DNA of 43,313 nucleotides from Tritrichomonas foetus (lineage: Eukaryota > Parabasalia > Tritrichomonadida > Tritrichomonadidae): contig MLAK01001348.1 of NCBI GenBank assembly GCA_001839685.1, positions 1 to 43,313 on the forward strand. Reading direction: 5' to 3'. Below are positions 1 through 9,629 of the stretch, one piece after another. Position numbers and translations under genes: made by a program. Positions within the stretch are counted from its first letter, which is position 1; each line of letters begins with the position of its first letter. The notes beneath the pieces are model-generated. The model made no database searches. It worked only from the letters and a program-made list of their open reading frames with translations, and was not told where the DNA came from.

Positions 1-44
1 TTGAAGCGAAGCTGCAACTTATCACAACTTATAGGTCTACTCAA

Positions 45-1403
45 TTAAGACATCTTCAGGTTTGGTCTCGTAGTTGAATTATTATTTGGAGTTGTAGGAA
101 TTTCAGGTAAATTGTTATTATTTGCTTGATTTTCATTTGTAATACTTCCGAATAGCTCCATTTGAGAAATCGCAAAATAATTATTATGTGAATGATTTAA
201 ATCTGTTTGTCTGATTCTCACATATCTATATGGGCTTGTTCTTCTAAATGTGAATGACTTCACTTTATTTTTTCCATTTAAATCATTATTCATTTCTCTT
301 TTGTCAACAACATCCCAGTTGCTTAAGTCATTTGTTGCTTCAATGACCCAGCTTCTTGGATGTGTATTGTTCATATTCGAAGGAATTGACATTAGAGAAT
401 ACCCGGTTAATTCCACACTTAAATTATTGAAATCAAACATTAACCAACTATTAGGCTTATTTTTGGTTCCCCAATCACCTTCCCATCCAAAATCAATAAT
501 TTGGGATGGCTGATTTATGCCAATTGATGAAGATGACATACTTATTAATCCTTTGTCATGTGCATTACCACCACATTTTTTATTTAAGTAAGCACAAATT
601 CCAGAAAACGGCTCTTCTTCTTTCAAATTGAACATTACATCTTTTTTGGTGTATCTTAATGTGTCTGCTGGTGGATAAACCGGTAAAATTAGCCTTTTGG
701 TAATATTCAACCACAACTTCCCACTGATGTCTTCAGAATCTACATGAGAAATAAATTTTGACATAGATTCTATTGTCAAATATTCAAAATGTATGCATTC
801 ATATAGAAGTCGATATTTTTCACCTTTTTCTTTAATTAATTGAAGGAGAGTATCTAAAAGCCAATCTTCACTTTCTATAATTAAATCATTCGATGATAAA
901 ATTCTGATCAATGAATTTAGTTCGAGATTCAGGATAAGTTTTATGGGAATTTCTGAAAAGTGATAAATAATAAACTTTATTTCTCTTGAAACATCTAATG
1001 AAAATTGGTTTTTTTCATTCAATAAAGAGACTACAGTTTCAGTTGAAATGCTTCTATTATCTTGCTCGTAAACGGTTGTAAGGATTTTAGTATTTCCCAT
1101 ACAATGAGCAATCTTACAAATATATTGAATTGCATGCTGAGGAATTGTAACAGTTTCTCCACACATTAGTTTTAAAAAATAAGTGAAATATGATCCTTTA
1201 TCAGATGCTTTTATTATAAATGAAGTTATAGTTGGATCTGCACGATGCATCAATGCAACCTTTGGTGAAATTAAATCTGCAAAAAATCGATTACATTTAT
1301 AAATACTCCCACCAACAATAAAAGAAAAGTCTTTTTCAAAAGCATTTGGATCAAGAAAGGATAGGTTTTCAACACCAAGAGAAAGTGTTATATCATTATT
1401 CAT
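45..1403 (-). CDS. BTB-like / F5-8 type C (discoidin) domain protein
   Basis: 452 aa. Residues about 25-110 look like a divergent BTB/POZ fold: an FSFIVGGSIYKCNRFFADLISPKV stretch, of which the core is SIYKCNRFFADLISPKV, followed by a helical stretch. About 135-240 is helical and BACK-like. About 275-420 reads as an F5/8 type C (discoidin) domain, with GGNAHDKGLISMSSS, a central SWLMFDFNN strand, SWVIEATNDLSNWDVVD, YRYVRIRQT and a closing QMELFGS. The tail (425-452) is N/T/P-rich. BTB proteins of this kind usually mediate protein-protein contacts or act as ubiquitin-ligase adaptors, and discoidin domains bind glycans or lipids; the substrate cannot be inferred here. The start is the only possible ATG, because an in-frame stop lies eight codons upstream. 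It sits 4 bp from the opposite-strand frame of the coiled-coil gene, so its promoter must overlap that gene. No TCA-type initiator is seen close upstream. Domain calls are by eye; the C-terminal domain is the firmer of the two. Confidence 0.8.
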   Translation of the reverse strand: MNNDITLSLGVENLSFLDPNAFEKDFSFIVGGSIYKCNRFFADLISPKVALMHRADPTITSFIIKASDKGSYFTYFLKLMCGETVTIPQHAIQYICKIAHCMGNTKILTTVYEQDNRSISTETVVSLLNEKNQFSLDVSREIKFIIYHFSEIPIKLILNLELNSLIRILSSNDLIIESEDWLLDTLLQLIKEKGEKYRLLYECIHFEYLTIESMSKFISHVDSEDISGKLWLNITKRLILPVYPPADTLRYTKKDVMFNLKEEEPFSGICAYLNKKCGGNAHDKGLISMSSSSIGINQPSQIIDFGWEGDWGTKNKPNSWLMFDFNNLSVELTGYSLMSIPSNMNNTHPRSWVIEATNDLSNWDVVDKREMNNDLNGKNKVKSFTFRRTSPYRYVRIRQTDLNHSHNNYFAISQMELFGSITNENQANNNNLPEIPTTPNNNSTTRPNLKMS

Positions 1404-1405
1404 TA
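1393..1405 (+). promoter_or_regulatory. Inr-like motif at divergent gene start
   Basis: TCATTATTCATTA, a good match to the extended trichomonad initiator pattern (TCA followed by pyrimidines/AT), immediately before the plus-strand frame that opens with GTG at 1408. It overlaps the first codons of the minus-strand BTB gene, so it may be coincidental. Confidence 0.35.
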
Positions 1406-1506
1406 TTGTGGAAAAATATTCCTCTCAAATCTCAAACTTTTTCACTAACTATTTAGCCAGGAATGATCAAGAAAATTGTTTCATATTTTTGGCAGATACA
1501 CTTTTT

Positions 1507-4500
1507 ATGAAGAATATTAAGTGGCATTCATTCCTTCGAATGAAAACTAATTCGACCTTTTTTAACCATCACTTTTTGGGAAAAGAATGCTTAAACGTAC
1601 AAAATTTTATGGATGACAATTTAACGAGTGTAACGCAATACTCTTCAGCAATTGTTTCGAAAATGTTTCATAAACGACGAAAAAATTTTGGTAGATCGCT
1701 TCAACAAATTCTAATTCAAGTCTCTCATGATGAAATTGTCAGAAATCTTATGCAGGACCGCGTATCAAGTCAATTTGTGATCGGTAGAGTCGAAGAGATT
1801 ATCAGATCGATATTGACGGACGATAGAGAGCATTTTATCGATGTTCTCCTACAAAAGTTACAAAACTTCGAAGCGCTCTATAGTAAGGAGCACACAGAAA
1901 GTATTAGAATGTTAAGCGACCGTTTATTATCTGTTACGAATGAACAAAATTTGGATGAATTATCAAGCGTTAGACGAATACAAACTTTAATTGAACAAGT
2001 AAACGCTCTTCAAGCAGAAGTTGTTTCATTACGTGGGAAAGAAACAGACAATCTTATTGATATTGAAGAATTCAAAGGTGGGCAAAATAGAAATCATTTT
2101 GATTCAAAAAATCCGATGGATTATCATATATTTGCTAATTGTGATATTACTGAATTTGAATTAAAAGTTAAACTTATTCAAACTGACGCAAAAGCCACAA
2201 AAGAAATGCTATTAACACTTTGTAATAAAATGCACCAGATTTTTGATATCGTGAAAGACAAAACTTTACAACATACAAAATTGTATCGAACCAAAATTGA
2301 ATCTCTTCAAAATGAAGTTACTCGATCAAAAAGTAAAGTTGCCGAACTTCAAAGTCACTTTGATGAATCCGTTATTCCACAACTCCTAGAAAAACAAAAA
2401 GAAGCATCAGCAAAACATAAAAAGATTCTTCAACAAAGAATGAATGAAATTGAAGAACTGAAAGCACATTTAATTAGTGCAAATACTAATTTGAGAACAC
2501 TCACATCTGAAAATGGACAATTGAAAAGTGCTATTACAGCTCTTGAGCAACAGCATGAAGATGACGATCATCAATTTAATGAAATTCAAGAGGAAAGAAT
2601 GAAAGATAAACAAACGATTGCAAAACAGAATGATGATATTTTAGCTCTAACTCAGCAAATTGAACAATTAAAACTTGATCATAACAGAGCTAAAGCCAAT
2701 TTTACTCAAGCTCAAGAAGAACTTACACGAGTTAAACAAAATCATGAAGAGAAAGAACAAGAAATTCAACAGATAACACTTCAATTGAAAAAACTAAATG
2801 ATCAAATACCAAAAGAAAAAGAAGCTGCTAAGCTTGCCAATCAAGAACTCGCTTTTATCAAATCTCAAAATGAATCGTTGAATAAAGAATTGGATTTAAT
2901 TAAAGTATCAAATCGAGAACTTGACAACAAAGTTCGTGAGATACAACCAAAGCTAGATCAAGCATCAGCAGAATTAAATACGGTTAAAAATAAACTTAAG
3001 AAAGCCAAAGAAGAAAATGAACAGAAATCTAAAGAAATTAGTGAAACAAATGACAATCTTTATAAGGTAAAAGCAGAATTGTCATCATTACAGTTTATTT
3101 CGAAAAATAAGGAGGACGAAAATTCCAAATTACAAAATGAGAAAAAAAATCTTCAATTTCATATTGAAGAATTAGAAAATAAAATTAAAAACGAAAACCA
3201 AGCTAATGAAAAATTAAAGAAAGAATTAAATGAAGAAAAAATGAATTCATCTCGACAATCAACAAAAATTGAATCACTTTCAAATGCTAAAGAATCTCTT
3301 CAATCTGAGCTCGATAATATGAATCAACAAAATTCAAAATATGAAAACGAAATTAGACGAATCAAAGAAAGTTTACAAAACTTCGAAAATGAAAACAAAA
3401 AATTGATTGAATCCAAACAGCAACTTCAACAGAAAATATCAAATGATTCAGAAGAAGTTGAGCAATTAAATAAAAAGATTAAAGATTTATCAAGGCAATT
3501 AAAAGAGGTAACTGTTCGTGCAGAAGAAGAAAATGCATTTTCAAATGAACAAAAACGCTTAAATTTGAACTTGAAAGGAAAAATCGAAGAACTTGAAGAA
3601 ACGTTACATAATTTGCAATCAGTTAAAGAACGAAATGAAAAAACAATTATTAAGAATGAAGACAATATTCGAGAACTCGAAGCTAAAATTGAATCTATGG
3701 TAAACCAAAATAAAAATTATTCGGAAAACCTCAAACGACAACAAGACGCAAATAATCTAAATGAACGAGAAATTAATACTTTACAAAAAGCAAACAATGA
3801 AATGCAAGAAGTAATAAATGCAATTCGTGCATCCATGCCAAATATTCGATCAATTGATGATATTCCAAGAGAAATAAATCGATTGAAGAATCTTGCAAAT
3901 ATGGGAGAGTGTATTTCAAAGGCAATGGGCTATACCAATGGAATAAATGATGAAGATATCGATCATATTCTAGCAAATATTGAAGAAATGAAGAAAAATA
4001 ATAAAACTATGAAGAAAATTCAATCTATTATTGAGGCGAAAAATCATGATGATCTTTTGAAACAAATACAAACTTTGAAAGAAGAAAATGAAAGACTTAA
4101 AGCAGAATATAGACGTATTTCTTCACTGATTTCTTCTGATGCCAATATCGACATTTCTAAAACAATTGAAGAAATCATTGATAAGCAAAATCAATTGAGT
4201 AATGATCTTTCTCAAGCTGCTGATTTTATATCGAGCTTATTAAACATTATTACAGGACCTTCTTCGAATCCTACACGACTTGCTTTTCCATTAAAGAAAT
4301 CAATTGAAAGTAGATTAATTGATCTTGTAACTAGAATTAAAAAGCGAGCTGATTCTGATCGTGATCAAATTGACAAAGCTTTAGAAAAAGCAAGAAGTTA
4401 TGGTTATGATGGTGAAAGTGTTACAGAAGCTGCTGAATTCATTGTTGCTCGTGAAGCTGAAAGTGAGCGCCAACAAACTTTATCGATGATTGGAAGAGAA

Positions 4501-4935
4501 CTTGGAGATGTACGAAATCTCAGTAATTCAGAAAAACAATCATATATTAAGAAGAATGAAGAATTAAAGAAGAAAATTGTGAAATTGAGAGAAGCTTTGT
4601 CTCAACAAATGGAAAAGACAAGAAAATCAGAAGAAGAATTGTTAGATGAAATTGACACTCTTCAACGTGAAATTAGACAGTTGAAATCTGATCTTGAAAC
4701 AGAAAGAAAAGTTAGAGAAGAGATCACTAGGTTGGGAGCTGGTCTTTCATCTGATACTTCATATTTACGGTCGAAACTCTCACAAAAAGAACTCAGGCTT
4801 GTTGATTTCGCTGAGAAAATGTCGAAAAGTGAAAAACAGGCAAAAATGCTTCATGATCAACAAAAAACAATGAGAGTGACTCTCGAAAATCATATGATAA
4901 CAAAAACATCATCATCATCAAGATCTGACTCATAG
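1507..4935 (+). CDS. Long coiled-coil protein
   Basis: 1142 aa from the ATG at 1507. The open frame reaches upstream to 1408, where a GTG stands at a natural-looking N-terminus (33 more residues, beginning EKYSSQISNF after the first codon), and it stays open to a stop at 1300 with no ATG. A eukaryotic start therefore has to be 1507 unless the GTG is an A-to-G change or sequencing error, or an upstream exon exists. TCATATT about 28 nt before 1507 could be an initiator. Residues about 1-150 form a non-coiled helical head. From about 160 to 1125 the protein is almost continuous heptad-like coiled coil rich in E, K, Q and N, with a short break near 770-800 and 890-980, and the tail is S-rich (TSSSSRSDS). 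Such proteins (golgin, centrosomal or cytoskeletal type) act as tethers or scaffolds. No specific family is recognisable, so a function is not assigned. Confidence 0.85.
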   Translation: MKNIKWHSFLRMKTNSTFFNHHFLGKECLNVQNFMDDNLTSVTQYSSAIVSKMFHKRRKNFGRSLQQILIQVSHDEIVRNLMQDRVSSQFVIGRVEEIIRSILTDDREHFIDVLLQKLQNFEALYSKEHTESIRMLSDRLLSVTNEQNLDELSSVRRIQTLIEQVNALQAEVVSLRGKETDNLIDIEEFKGGQNRNHFDSKNPMDYHIFANCDITEFELKVKLIQTDAKATKEMLLTLCNKMHQIFDIVKDKTLQHTKLYRTKIESLQNEVTRSKSKVAELQSHFDESVIPQLLEKQKEASAKHKKILQQRMNEIEELKAHLISANTNLRTLTSENGQLKSAITALEQQHEDDDHQFNEIQEERMKDKQTIAKQNDDILALTQQIEQLKLDHNRAKANFTQAQEELTRVKQNHEEKEQEIQQITLQLKKLNDQIPKEKEAAKLANQELAFIKSQNESLNKELDLIKVSNRELDNKVREIQPKLDQASAELNTVKNKLKKAKEENEQKSKEISETNDNLYKVKAELSSLQFISKNKEDENSKLQNEKKNLQFHIEELENKIKNENQANEKLKKELNEEKMNSSRQSTKIESLSNAKESLQSELDNMNQQNSKYENEIRRIKESLQNFENENKKLIESKQQLQQKISNDSEEVEQLNKKIKDLSRQLKEVTVRAEEENAFSNEQKRLNLNLKGKIEELEETLHNLQSVKERNEKTIIKNEDNIRELEAKIESMVNQNKNYSENLKRQQDANNLNEREINTLQKANNEMQEVINAIRASMPNIRSIDDIPREINRLKNLANMGECISKAMGYTNGINDEDIDHILANIEEMKKNNKTMKKIQSIIEAKNHDDLLKQIQTLKEENERLKAEYRRISSLISSDANIDISKTIEEIIDKQNQLSNDLSQAADFISSLLNIITGPSSNPTRLAFPLKKSIESRLIDLVTRIKKRADSDRDQIDKALEKARSYGYDGESVTEAAEFIVAREAESERQQTLSMIGRELGDVRNLSNSEKQSYIKKNEELKKKIVKLREALSQQMEKTRKSEEELLDEIDTLQREIRQLKSDLETERKVREEITRLGAGLSSDTSYLRSKLSQKELRLVDFAEKMSKSEKQAKMLHDQQKTMRVTLENHMITKTSSSSRSDS

Positions 4936-5978
4936 GAAGTTTTCGTTTTGTATGTTGTTTATTTTATTAGCCATTTTATTAATAATATACAGTATTCACT
5001 CAGGAAAATGAAGAAAAATGGTGAAAAATACGAAATAGATTGAATGGTGTCTAAAAACTGTTGAAGAAATTTCAAATCACTATAACTTATTATGTGTGAT
5101 ATTTTGCAAGTTTTAAGCTTGTGAAAAATAACATACAGACAAGGTTATTATGAATATCAGAACGAATAATTGTATTTTGACCAACTTCATAATGTTATTT
5201 CCATAAAAACGTTTTCTGTTTTCTTCTCTAATTCTTTTCCATTCTAATTCTTTTCTTTTTTTGAACAAAATATGAATACTTTGTAATTTGTATTTAATGA
5301 ACTGAGAATAAGAATAATTATCTCAAAACTCAAAAAAAGAATTTCTTTTAATATATTACGGAGTCTAAAAATCCTGAATATTGATATCATTTTTTGAAAT
5401 AACCGTTTGGATTCCCATGAATGAAACTTCCTTTATGTTTGTTTTTATGATTTTTATTTGCAATTTGTATTAAGATTAACTTCAGAATTTAGTACATGTT
5501 GTCGCTATGACATCTCAATTTGCAATACGAAAATTCGTATTTAGTTTTGTTTCATATCTACTTTTCACTTTTTAATTAACCACCATAAGCATTGCCATAT
5601 AGATATTGGAGCTTATTTTTCCAAAAAACTTGTAAAACAACGCATATCCTTTTTAACAAACTAATGTCAATAAAAAGGTCCATTATTAACACATCTATTT
5701 TTAAAAATGGTTAATAACAATCAATTCATCTTTCTCTGGGAAAAACAATCAGATATCTTCTTTTTCATACAACATCTTTTCAAGATTCATACAAACCAAA
5801 ATGGTATACTAGTAAATTACATTTCTGTTTTTAAAACAATGATGTTAAATAATAATGAAGGTTTTTAAACAATATGAAGAGAGAAAAATAAAATCATTCA
5901 AAAAATCAGGTAATTTGTCCGCATAAAAAAATCATTTAATAAAAATAAACAGAAACTCTAACATTAGCTAATAAGCGC
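4936..5978. other. Gene-free AT-rich spacer between convergent genes
   Basis: About 1 kb between the 3' ends of the coiled-coil gene and the first phosphatase gene. I see no ORF worth keeping, no tRNA-like box, and no clear repeat. Confidence 0.6.
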
Positions 5979-7244
5979 TTATTTCAACAAAGAATTAATT
6001 ACAGATTTTGAAGGAAGTGATTTTCTAGAGATACTCTTCGTTTCAAATTTATTCACATTTTTCGCTCTTGCTTTTGGTGTCAAACACTTTGCAACATTAT
6101 TTGATTCCTCAGAAAAACTAACAACATTATTTGTTTGGTTATTTTGCTGGAAATTGACTTGATTTGCATATGGGTTGTTTGCACTTCCAATTGATACTCT
6201 TCGATTTGATCCCAGCATCGGTTTTCTTATCGGTGAAATATCCAGAAGTGATTTTGCAGCCGAAATGCTTGGTGTAATCATTGAATCAATCATATCAACA
6301 AAAAGTGCTTCTTTTCTTTTGATGTAGCGATAAGGATCAAAAATTATTGTTTTCATCACATCACTTTTCCCAATTTTTAGAATGCCTGAGTTATTTGCAG
6401 AATAGCCGCAATAGTTGGAAGCCGAAAAGACAGTTATAACTTTATCATCAAACATTTTTTTAACTCCCTGAGTAACACACTCATGCCCACGAATCATGGC
6501 TTTGGTGTTTGTGTCTTTTAAAAATGTCTCGAGTGGATTCTGGCCAAAAAAGTAACCACTTCCTCTTTTAGACGGTTGGAAATCCGCTACTGAATCAGAA
6601 GGGTCTGACCATAAAATTGAAGTGATCATTGGATCATTGAATTCGACAATCGGCCTTTGAATATTTTCAAATTGAAGCCGAGAAAATATATTGGGGCCTA
6701 TTCCTCCATGCACACAAAAAAAGCTATCATTTATTATGGCTGAAATTGGAATCTGTGAAAAAGTTTTCATGAAATCGAAAAAAATATCTGTCCCTGGAAA
6801 ATTATCCGTAATCTCTGTAAAAAAGCCAAACTGCTGTCCCATTTGATAGAACTCGTGATTGCCACGAATGAGAAAAACGTCCGATGGATATATCAATTTC
6901 AATAATAAAATCATAATTGCCGTTTCAAATGAAAATTCACCGCGATCGACGATGTCGCCGAGAAACAGGTATTGATTTTTCTCGCTCGGAAGACCTTGGC
7001 TTTGAATAATTCGAAGTAGATCGAGAAGATGGCCGTGCAAATCGCCAACGACTATTATTGGCCCTTTTAAAGTAAGCATCGAAGGTTCGTTTTTAAATAG
7101 TAAAAGTGACTCGCGGAGGATCTGATCAATTGTCGATGGTGGAATATTCGGTAAAACAAGTCTCTGGCGAAGGCAGGCTATGTCATCAAGTTGCTCAATC
7201 GAATACCTTAGGAAATGTGATAGTATTTTGTTATATTCGCCCAT
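5979..7244 (-). CDS. PP1-like serine/threonine protein phosphatase
   Basis: 421 aa. A PPP-family metallophosphatase core spans about 35-310. It has all the metal-binding and catalytic signatures: GDLHG (67-71), GDIVDRG (96-102), RGNHE (127-131), VHGG (178-181), LWSDP (211-215), RGHE (252-255) and SASNYCG (274-280). The usual RAH is RGH, and the PP1 SAPNYCG is SASNYCG. About 290-421 is a basic, S/N/K-rich tail without recognised structure. The protein should remove phosphate from Ser/Thr of protein substrates using two metal ions; substrates are normally set by regulatory subunits and cannot be inferred. The start ATG is preceded by TCATTTTTATC, an excellent trichomonad initiator giving a leader of about 9 nt. 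It is divergent from a second phosphatase gene 1.2 kb away. The stop is followed by AATAAG. The PP1/PP2A-type assignment is secure; the exact subfamily is not. Confidence 0.93.
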   Translation of the reverse strand: MGEYNKILSHFLRYSIEQLDDIACLRQRLVLPNIPPSTIDQILRESLLLFKNEPSMLTLKGPIIVVGDLHGHLLDLLRIIQSQGLPSEKNQYLFLGDIVDRGEFSFETAIMILLLKLIYPSDVFLIRGNHEFYQMGQQFGFFTEITDNFPGTDIFFDFMKTFSQIPISAIINDSFFCVHGGIGPNIFSRLQFENIQRPIVEFNDPMITSILWSDPSDSVADFQPSKRGSGYFFGQNPLETFLKDTNTKAMIRGHECVTQGVKKMFDDKVITVFSASNYCGYSANNSGILKIGKSDVMKTIIFDPYRYIKRKEALFVDMIDSMITPSISAAKSLLDISPIRKPMLGSNRRVSIGSANNPYANQVNFQQNNQTNNVVSFSEESNNVAKCLTPKARAKNVNKFETKSISRKSLPSKSVINSLLK

Positions 7245-7255
7245 GATAAAAATGA
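7245..7255 (-). promoter_or_regulatory. Inr for PP1-like gene
   Basis: Reading on the minus strand, TCATTTTTATC directly precedes the ATG at 7244. TCA followed by pyrimidines, about 9 nt before the start, is the typical trichomonad arrangement. Confidence 0.6.
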
Positions 7256-7597
7256 TTAATTTCCAATTTAGGAAAACTTTTTTTGATGGAAAAATCGCTC
7301 AAAGCAGATTTCGCGTTTTTTATAAAGTTTACAAAAAGATATCTGAATTCTCACAAAAAGTGATGAAATTCGTTAGCAGTTTTAATCGAAAACCATGAAA
7401 TATTTTTAACAAAAAGTTGAAAATATTATTTCGATGTTTGGGAGATCGAAGTGCGTCATCGATTTTGAGGAGCAAATATTTCATTCATCAGACCTGATTG
7501 AGATTTTCTCCTGAGTTTAAAGAGAGTATTCTTTTGTTGACAAAGGAGATTTATTTTGTTTTAGTCAAAACACAATCTTCTATTTGTTATAGATTAT

Positions 7598-7740
7598 CCT
7601 GTAAATTCCGGTAATGATTGATAAATTGAGACATCTATGAAATTTTTTTAGAAAAAGTTCACCGACATAGAAATATTACTTAAGAAAAATTTATATTTTC
7701 AGAGCAAATTATTTTTTCTATTATTACACGGGAAACTCGG
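7598..7740 (+). mobile_element. ~145-bp TIR element (MITE-like), copy 1
   Basis: One of three copies in this window of a short non-coding element with shared internal words (TTGAGACATC, AAAAAGTTCACC, ACATAGAAATATT, TTAAGAAAAATTTA). The left end CCTGTAAATTCCGG and right end CCCG..GAAACTCGG (reverse complement CCGAGTTTCCCG) are degraded inverted repeats. The flanks GATTAT and ATTTAT could be an imperfect target duplication. Boundaries are set by comparison with copy 2, which has clean ends. Confidence 0.65.
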
Positions 7741-8027
7741 ATTTATTATTTTTGGTTTATTTTGCTTGTTGAAAGAGCCCTCATTTTAGGAATCTGGAAT
7801 ATATTATTTAATTCGGAATTATTTGAAGAAACATTTGTGATTGATGAAAAGTGAAAAATGATATTGGTAAAAAGATAATCAAGTATGGAAATGTCGTGAG
7901 AAAAAGCCACTTACACTCCAAATTTTTTCATTGTAATTGAGCTTCCTATCTCGGTATCGACAGAAGAATTTTTTTATATTTGGAATTGGTTTATATTTAT
8001 ATCTTTCAAAAATTTCAATATAGAATG

Positions 8028-8125
8028 ATGTATCTATTTTCAAAAATTCAATAAAGTTAATCGGCTTTTTGACAATAAAATTAACAATGAATTATTGAAT
8101 TGACTTTTTGAAAATAATAGTACAT
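8028..8125. repeat. Imperfect long inverted repeat (hairpin)
   Basis: The arms 8028-8054 and 8092-8125 are imperfectly complementary, each carrying ATGTA, CTATTTTCAAAAA and TTCAATAA words. They enclose a second inner pair, GTTAAT (8056-8061) and ATTAAC (8080-8085). The hairpin lies about 320 bp upstream of the second phosphatase ATG. It could be a folded-back mobile element or simply an AT-rich palindrome; no sibling copy is seen here. Confidence 0.5.
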
Positions 8126-8428
8126 AATTCACCAAATTTTCAATTTTTCAATCATGTTCGCTTTCGCAATTTGATAGTGAATCTGATATTCAGAATATCT
8201 AAACAAAAATCATAATCAATATCATAAAATGTAACAACTAATCTCTGACAATTCATCGATGTTATAACACTATAAAAACCATATTCTAAATATAAATTTC
8301 AATAGTATTTCAATTGTATTGAATATTTATTACGAATATTTCACACTTGTATGTTTTCCTCAAAAAAAGCTCAAATAAAAATGAATTTTCATACAATTTT
8401 TGAACTATGAAAGAATTTCTGAGAGAAT

Positions 8429-8441
8429 TCATATTTTAATC
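8429..8441 (+). promoter_or_regulatory. Inr deciding the start of the second PP1-like gene
   Basis: TCATATTTTAATC directly abuts ATG 8442. It supports 8442 over the in-frame TTG at 8400, which would lie upstream of transcription start. Confidence 0.6.
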
Positions 8442-9629
8442 ATGCAATCGGCGCAAGATATCATTTCGGCTTTCTTTTTAAGTATTCTTAGCAAACCACA
8501 AGTCCTTAATGTTCCGTGGATCCCTGTGACCGATATTCTCAATGTTATACATTGCTGTTATGAAATATTCAAATCTGAACCGTCCTTAATACGACTAAAT
8601 TCTGACGATAAACCAACCTTTATAATTGGCGATTTACACGGAAACCTATACGATCTTTATAAAATTCTCGGGAACCATTTGTTACCGCCATTTGCAAATT
8701 ATATATTTTTAGGCGATTTAGTTGATCGTGGTGAGCATTCCCTTGAAATAGTACTTATCGTATTTTCATTGAAAATCCTTTATCCAGAAAACGTGTTTCT
8801 TCTTCGCGGAAATCACGAATGTGAAAATGTATCGAAAAAAAGCGGATTCTATTCAGAAGTTGAAGTTAAATATCACGGTTATAATATTTTCAATGAATGC
8901 ATGATAACTTTTTCACAGCTACCAATTGCAACAATATTGAATGATGAATTTTTTTGTGTTCATGCAGGAATTTCTGAAGAATTGACATATGTCTCTCAAA
9001 TTGAAGAGATCACTCGTCCAGTCATCATAAAATCACACCTCAATTTAATCAATGGCATAATTTGGTCAGATCCTTCATTTGAGATCCCTGGATTTTCTGA
9101 ATCAAGGCGTGGTATTGGGTGCTCGTATGGCTTTGATGTACTTCTGAAATTTTTGAATCGAAACAACCTCAAAATGATGATTCGTGGGCATGAATGCATA
9201 AATGAAGGATATCGTTTGTCTTTTAACAATAAACTGGCTACTGTTTTCTCAGCATCAAGATATTGTGGCTATCATGAAAATATCGGCGCTATTATGATCA
9301 TAAATCAACACCAGTATGAATTTGAAACTTTTTCGGTTGAAGCAGAATTGGAGAAGAAAACAATGATAATGCCATCAAAATCACCAGAAATGAAGAAGTT
9401 CCCTGGAATGAGATCATCAAGTAACCATATAATACGTAGAGGTTTACATACATCATATTCATTGACAACAAACAAAAAGAATCCATTGCAAAAAATCTAC
9501 ACAACAGCACCTGTGACTAATGATTTAGAGCCCATGAGAAGGACATTAAAATCTTTTGGAATTGTTTCGTTAACAAGTAGAAAAATTAAAGGAACTTCAC
9601 TTCCGAGAGTTCAGATGAATCCAACATAA
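8442..9629 (+). CDS. PP1-like serine/threonine protein phosphatase (divergent)
   Basis: 395 aa from ATG 8442; the frame is open 14 codons further up but only to a TTG, and an initiator sits between. The PPP-family core (about 25-300) carries GDLHG (63-67), GDLVDRG (91-97), RGNHE (122-126), VHAG (173-176), IWSDP (207-211), RGHE (248-251) and SASRYCG (270-276). Compared with canonical PP1 it has three changes near the active site: HGG is HAG, RAH is RGH, and the asparagine of NYCG is arginine. All metal ligands I can place are present, so activity is expected, perhaps with altered substrate or inhibitor binding. The C-terminal 100 residues are basic and unstructured (MPSKSPEMKK, SLTTNKKNPL). 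It is divergent from, and clearly paralogous to, the phosphatase at 5979-7244, but they differ throughout, so this is an old duplication. Confidence 0.92.
   Translation: MQSAQDIISAFFLSILSKPQVLNVPWIPVTDILNVIHCCYEIFKSEPSLIRLNSDDKPTFIIGDLHGNLYDLYKILGNHLLPPFANYIFLGDLVDRGEHSLEIVLIVFSLKILYPENVFLLRGNHECENVSKKSGFYSEVEVKYHGYNIFNECMITFSQLPIATILNDEFFCVHAGISEELTYVSQIEEITRPVIIKSHLNLINGIIWSDPSFEIPGFSESRRGIGCSYGFDVLLKFLNRNNLKMMIRGHECINEGYRLSFNNKLATVFSASRYCGYHENIGAIMIINQHQYEFETFSVEAELEKKTMIMPSKSPEMKKFPGMRSSSNHIIRRGLHTSYSLTTNKKNPLQKIYTTAPVTNDLEPMRRTLKSFGIVSLTSRKIKGTSLPRVQMNPT

Larger units (their letters stand above)
7245..8441. other. Intergenic spacer between divergent phosphatase genes
   Basis: A 1.2 kb shared upstream region. 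It holds the inverted-repeat element at 7598-7740 and the hairpin at 8028-8125, and has initiator motifs at both ends. No further gene is seen. Confidence 0.6.

Noticed and set aside
1..44. Leading 44 bases
   Set aside because: Too short to interpret; it is just the 3' flank of the BTB gene.
1437..1460. ACTAACTATTTAG, reminiscent of a trichomonad intron 3' end (branch ACTAAC then AG)
   Set aside because: No matching 5' splice site or upstream exon with ATG is evident. The reading frame is open across it.
5500..5530. ACATCTCAATTTGC, similar to the reverse of TTGAGACATC in the short element
   Set aside because: The order of bases differs (GAGATGTC versus GAGACATC), and nothing else is shared around it.
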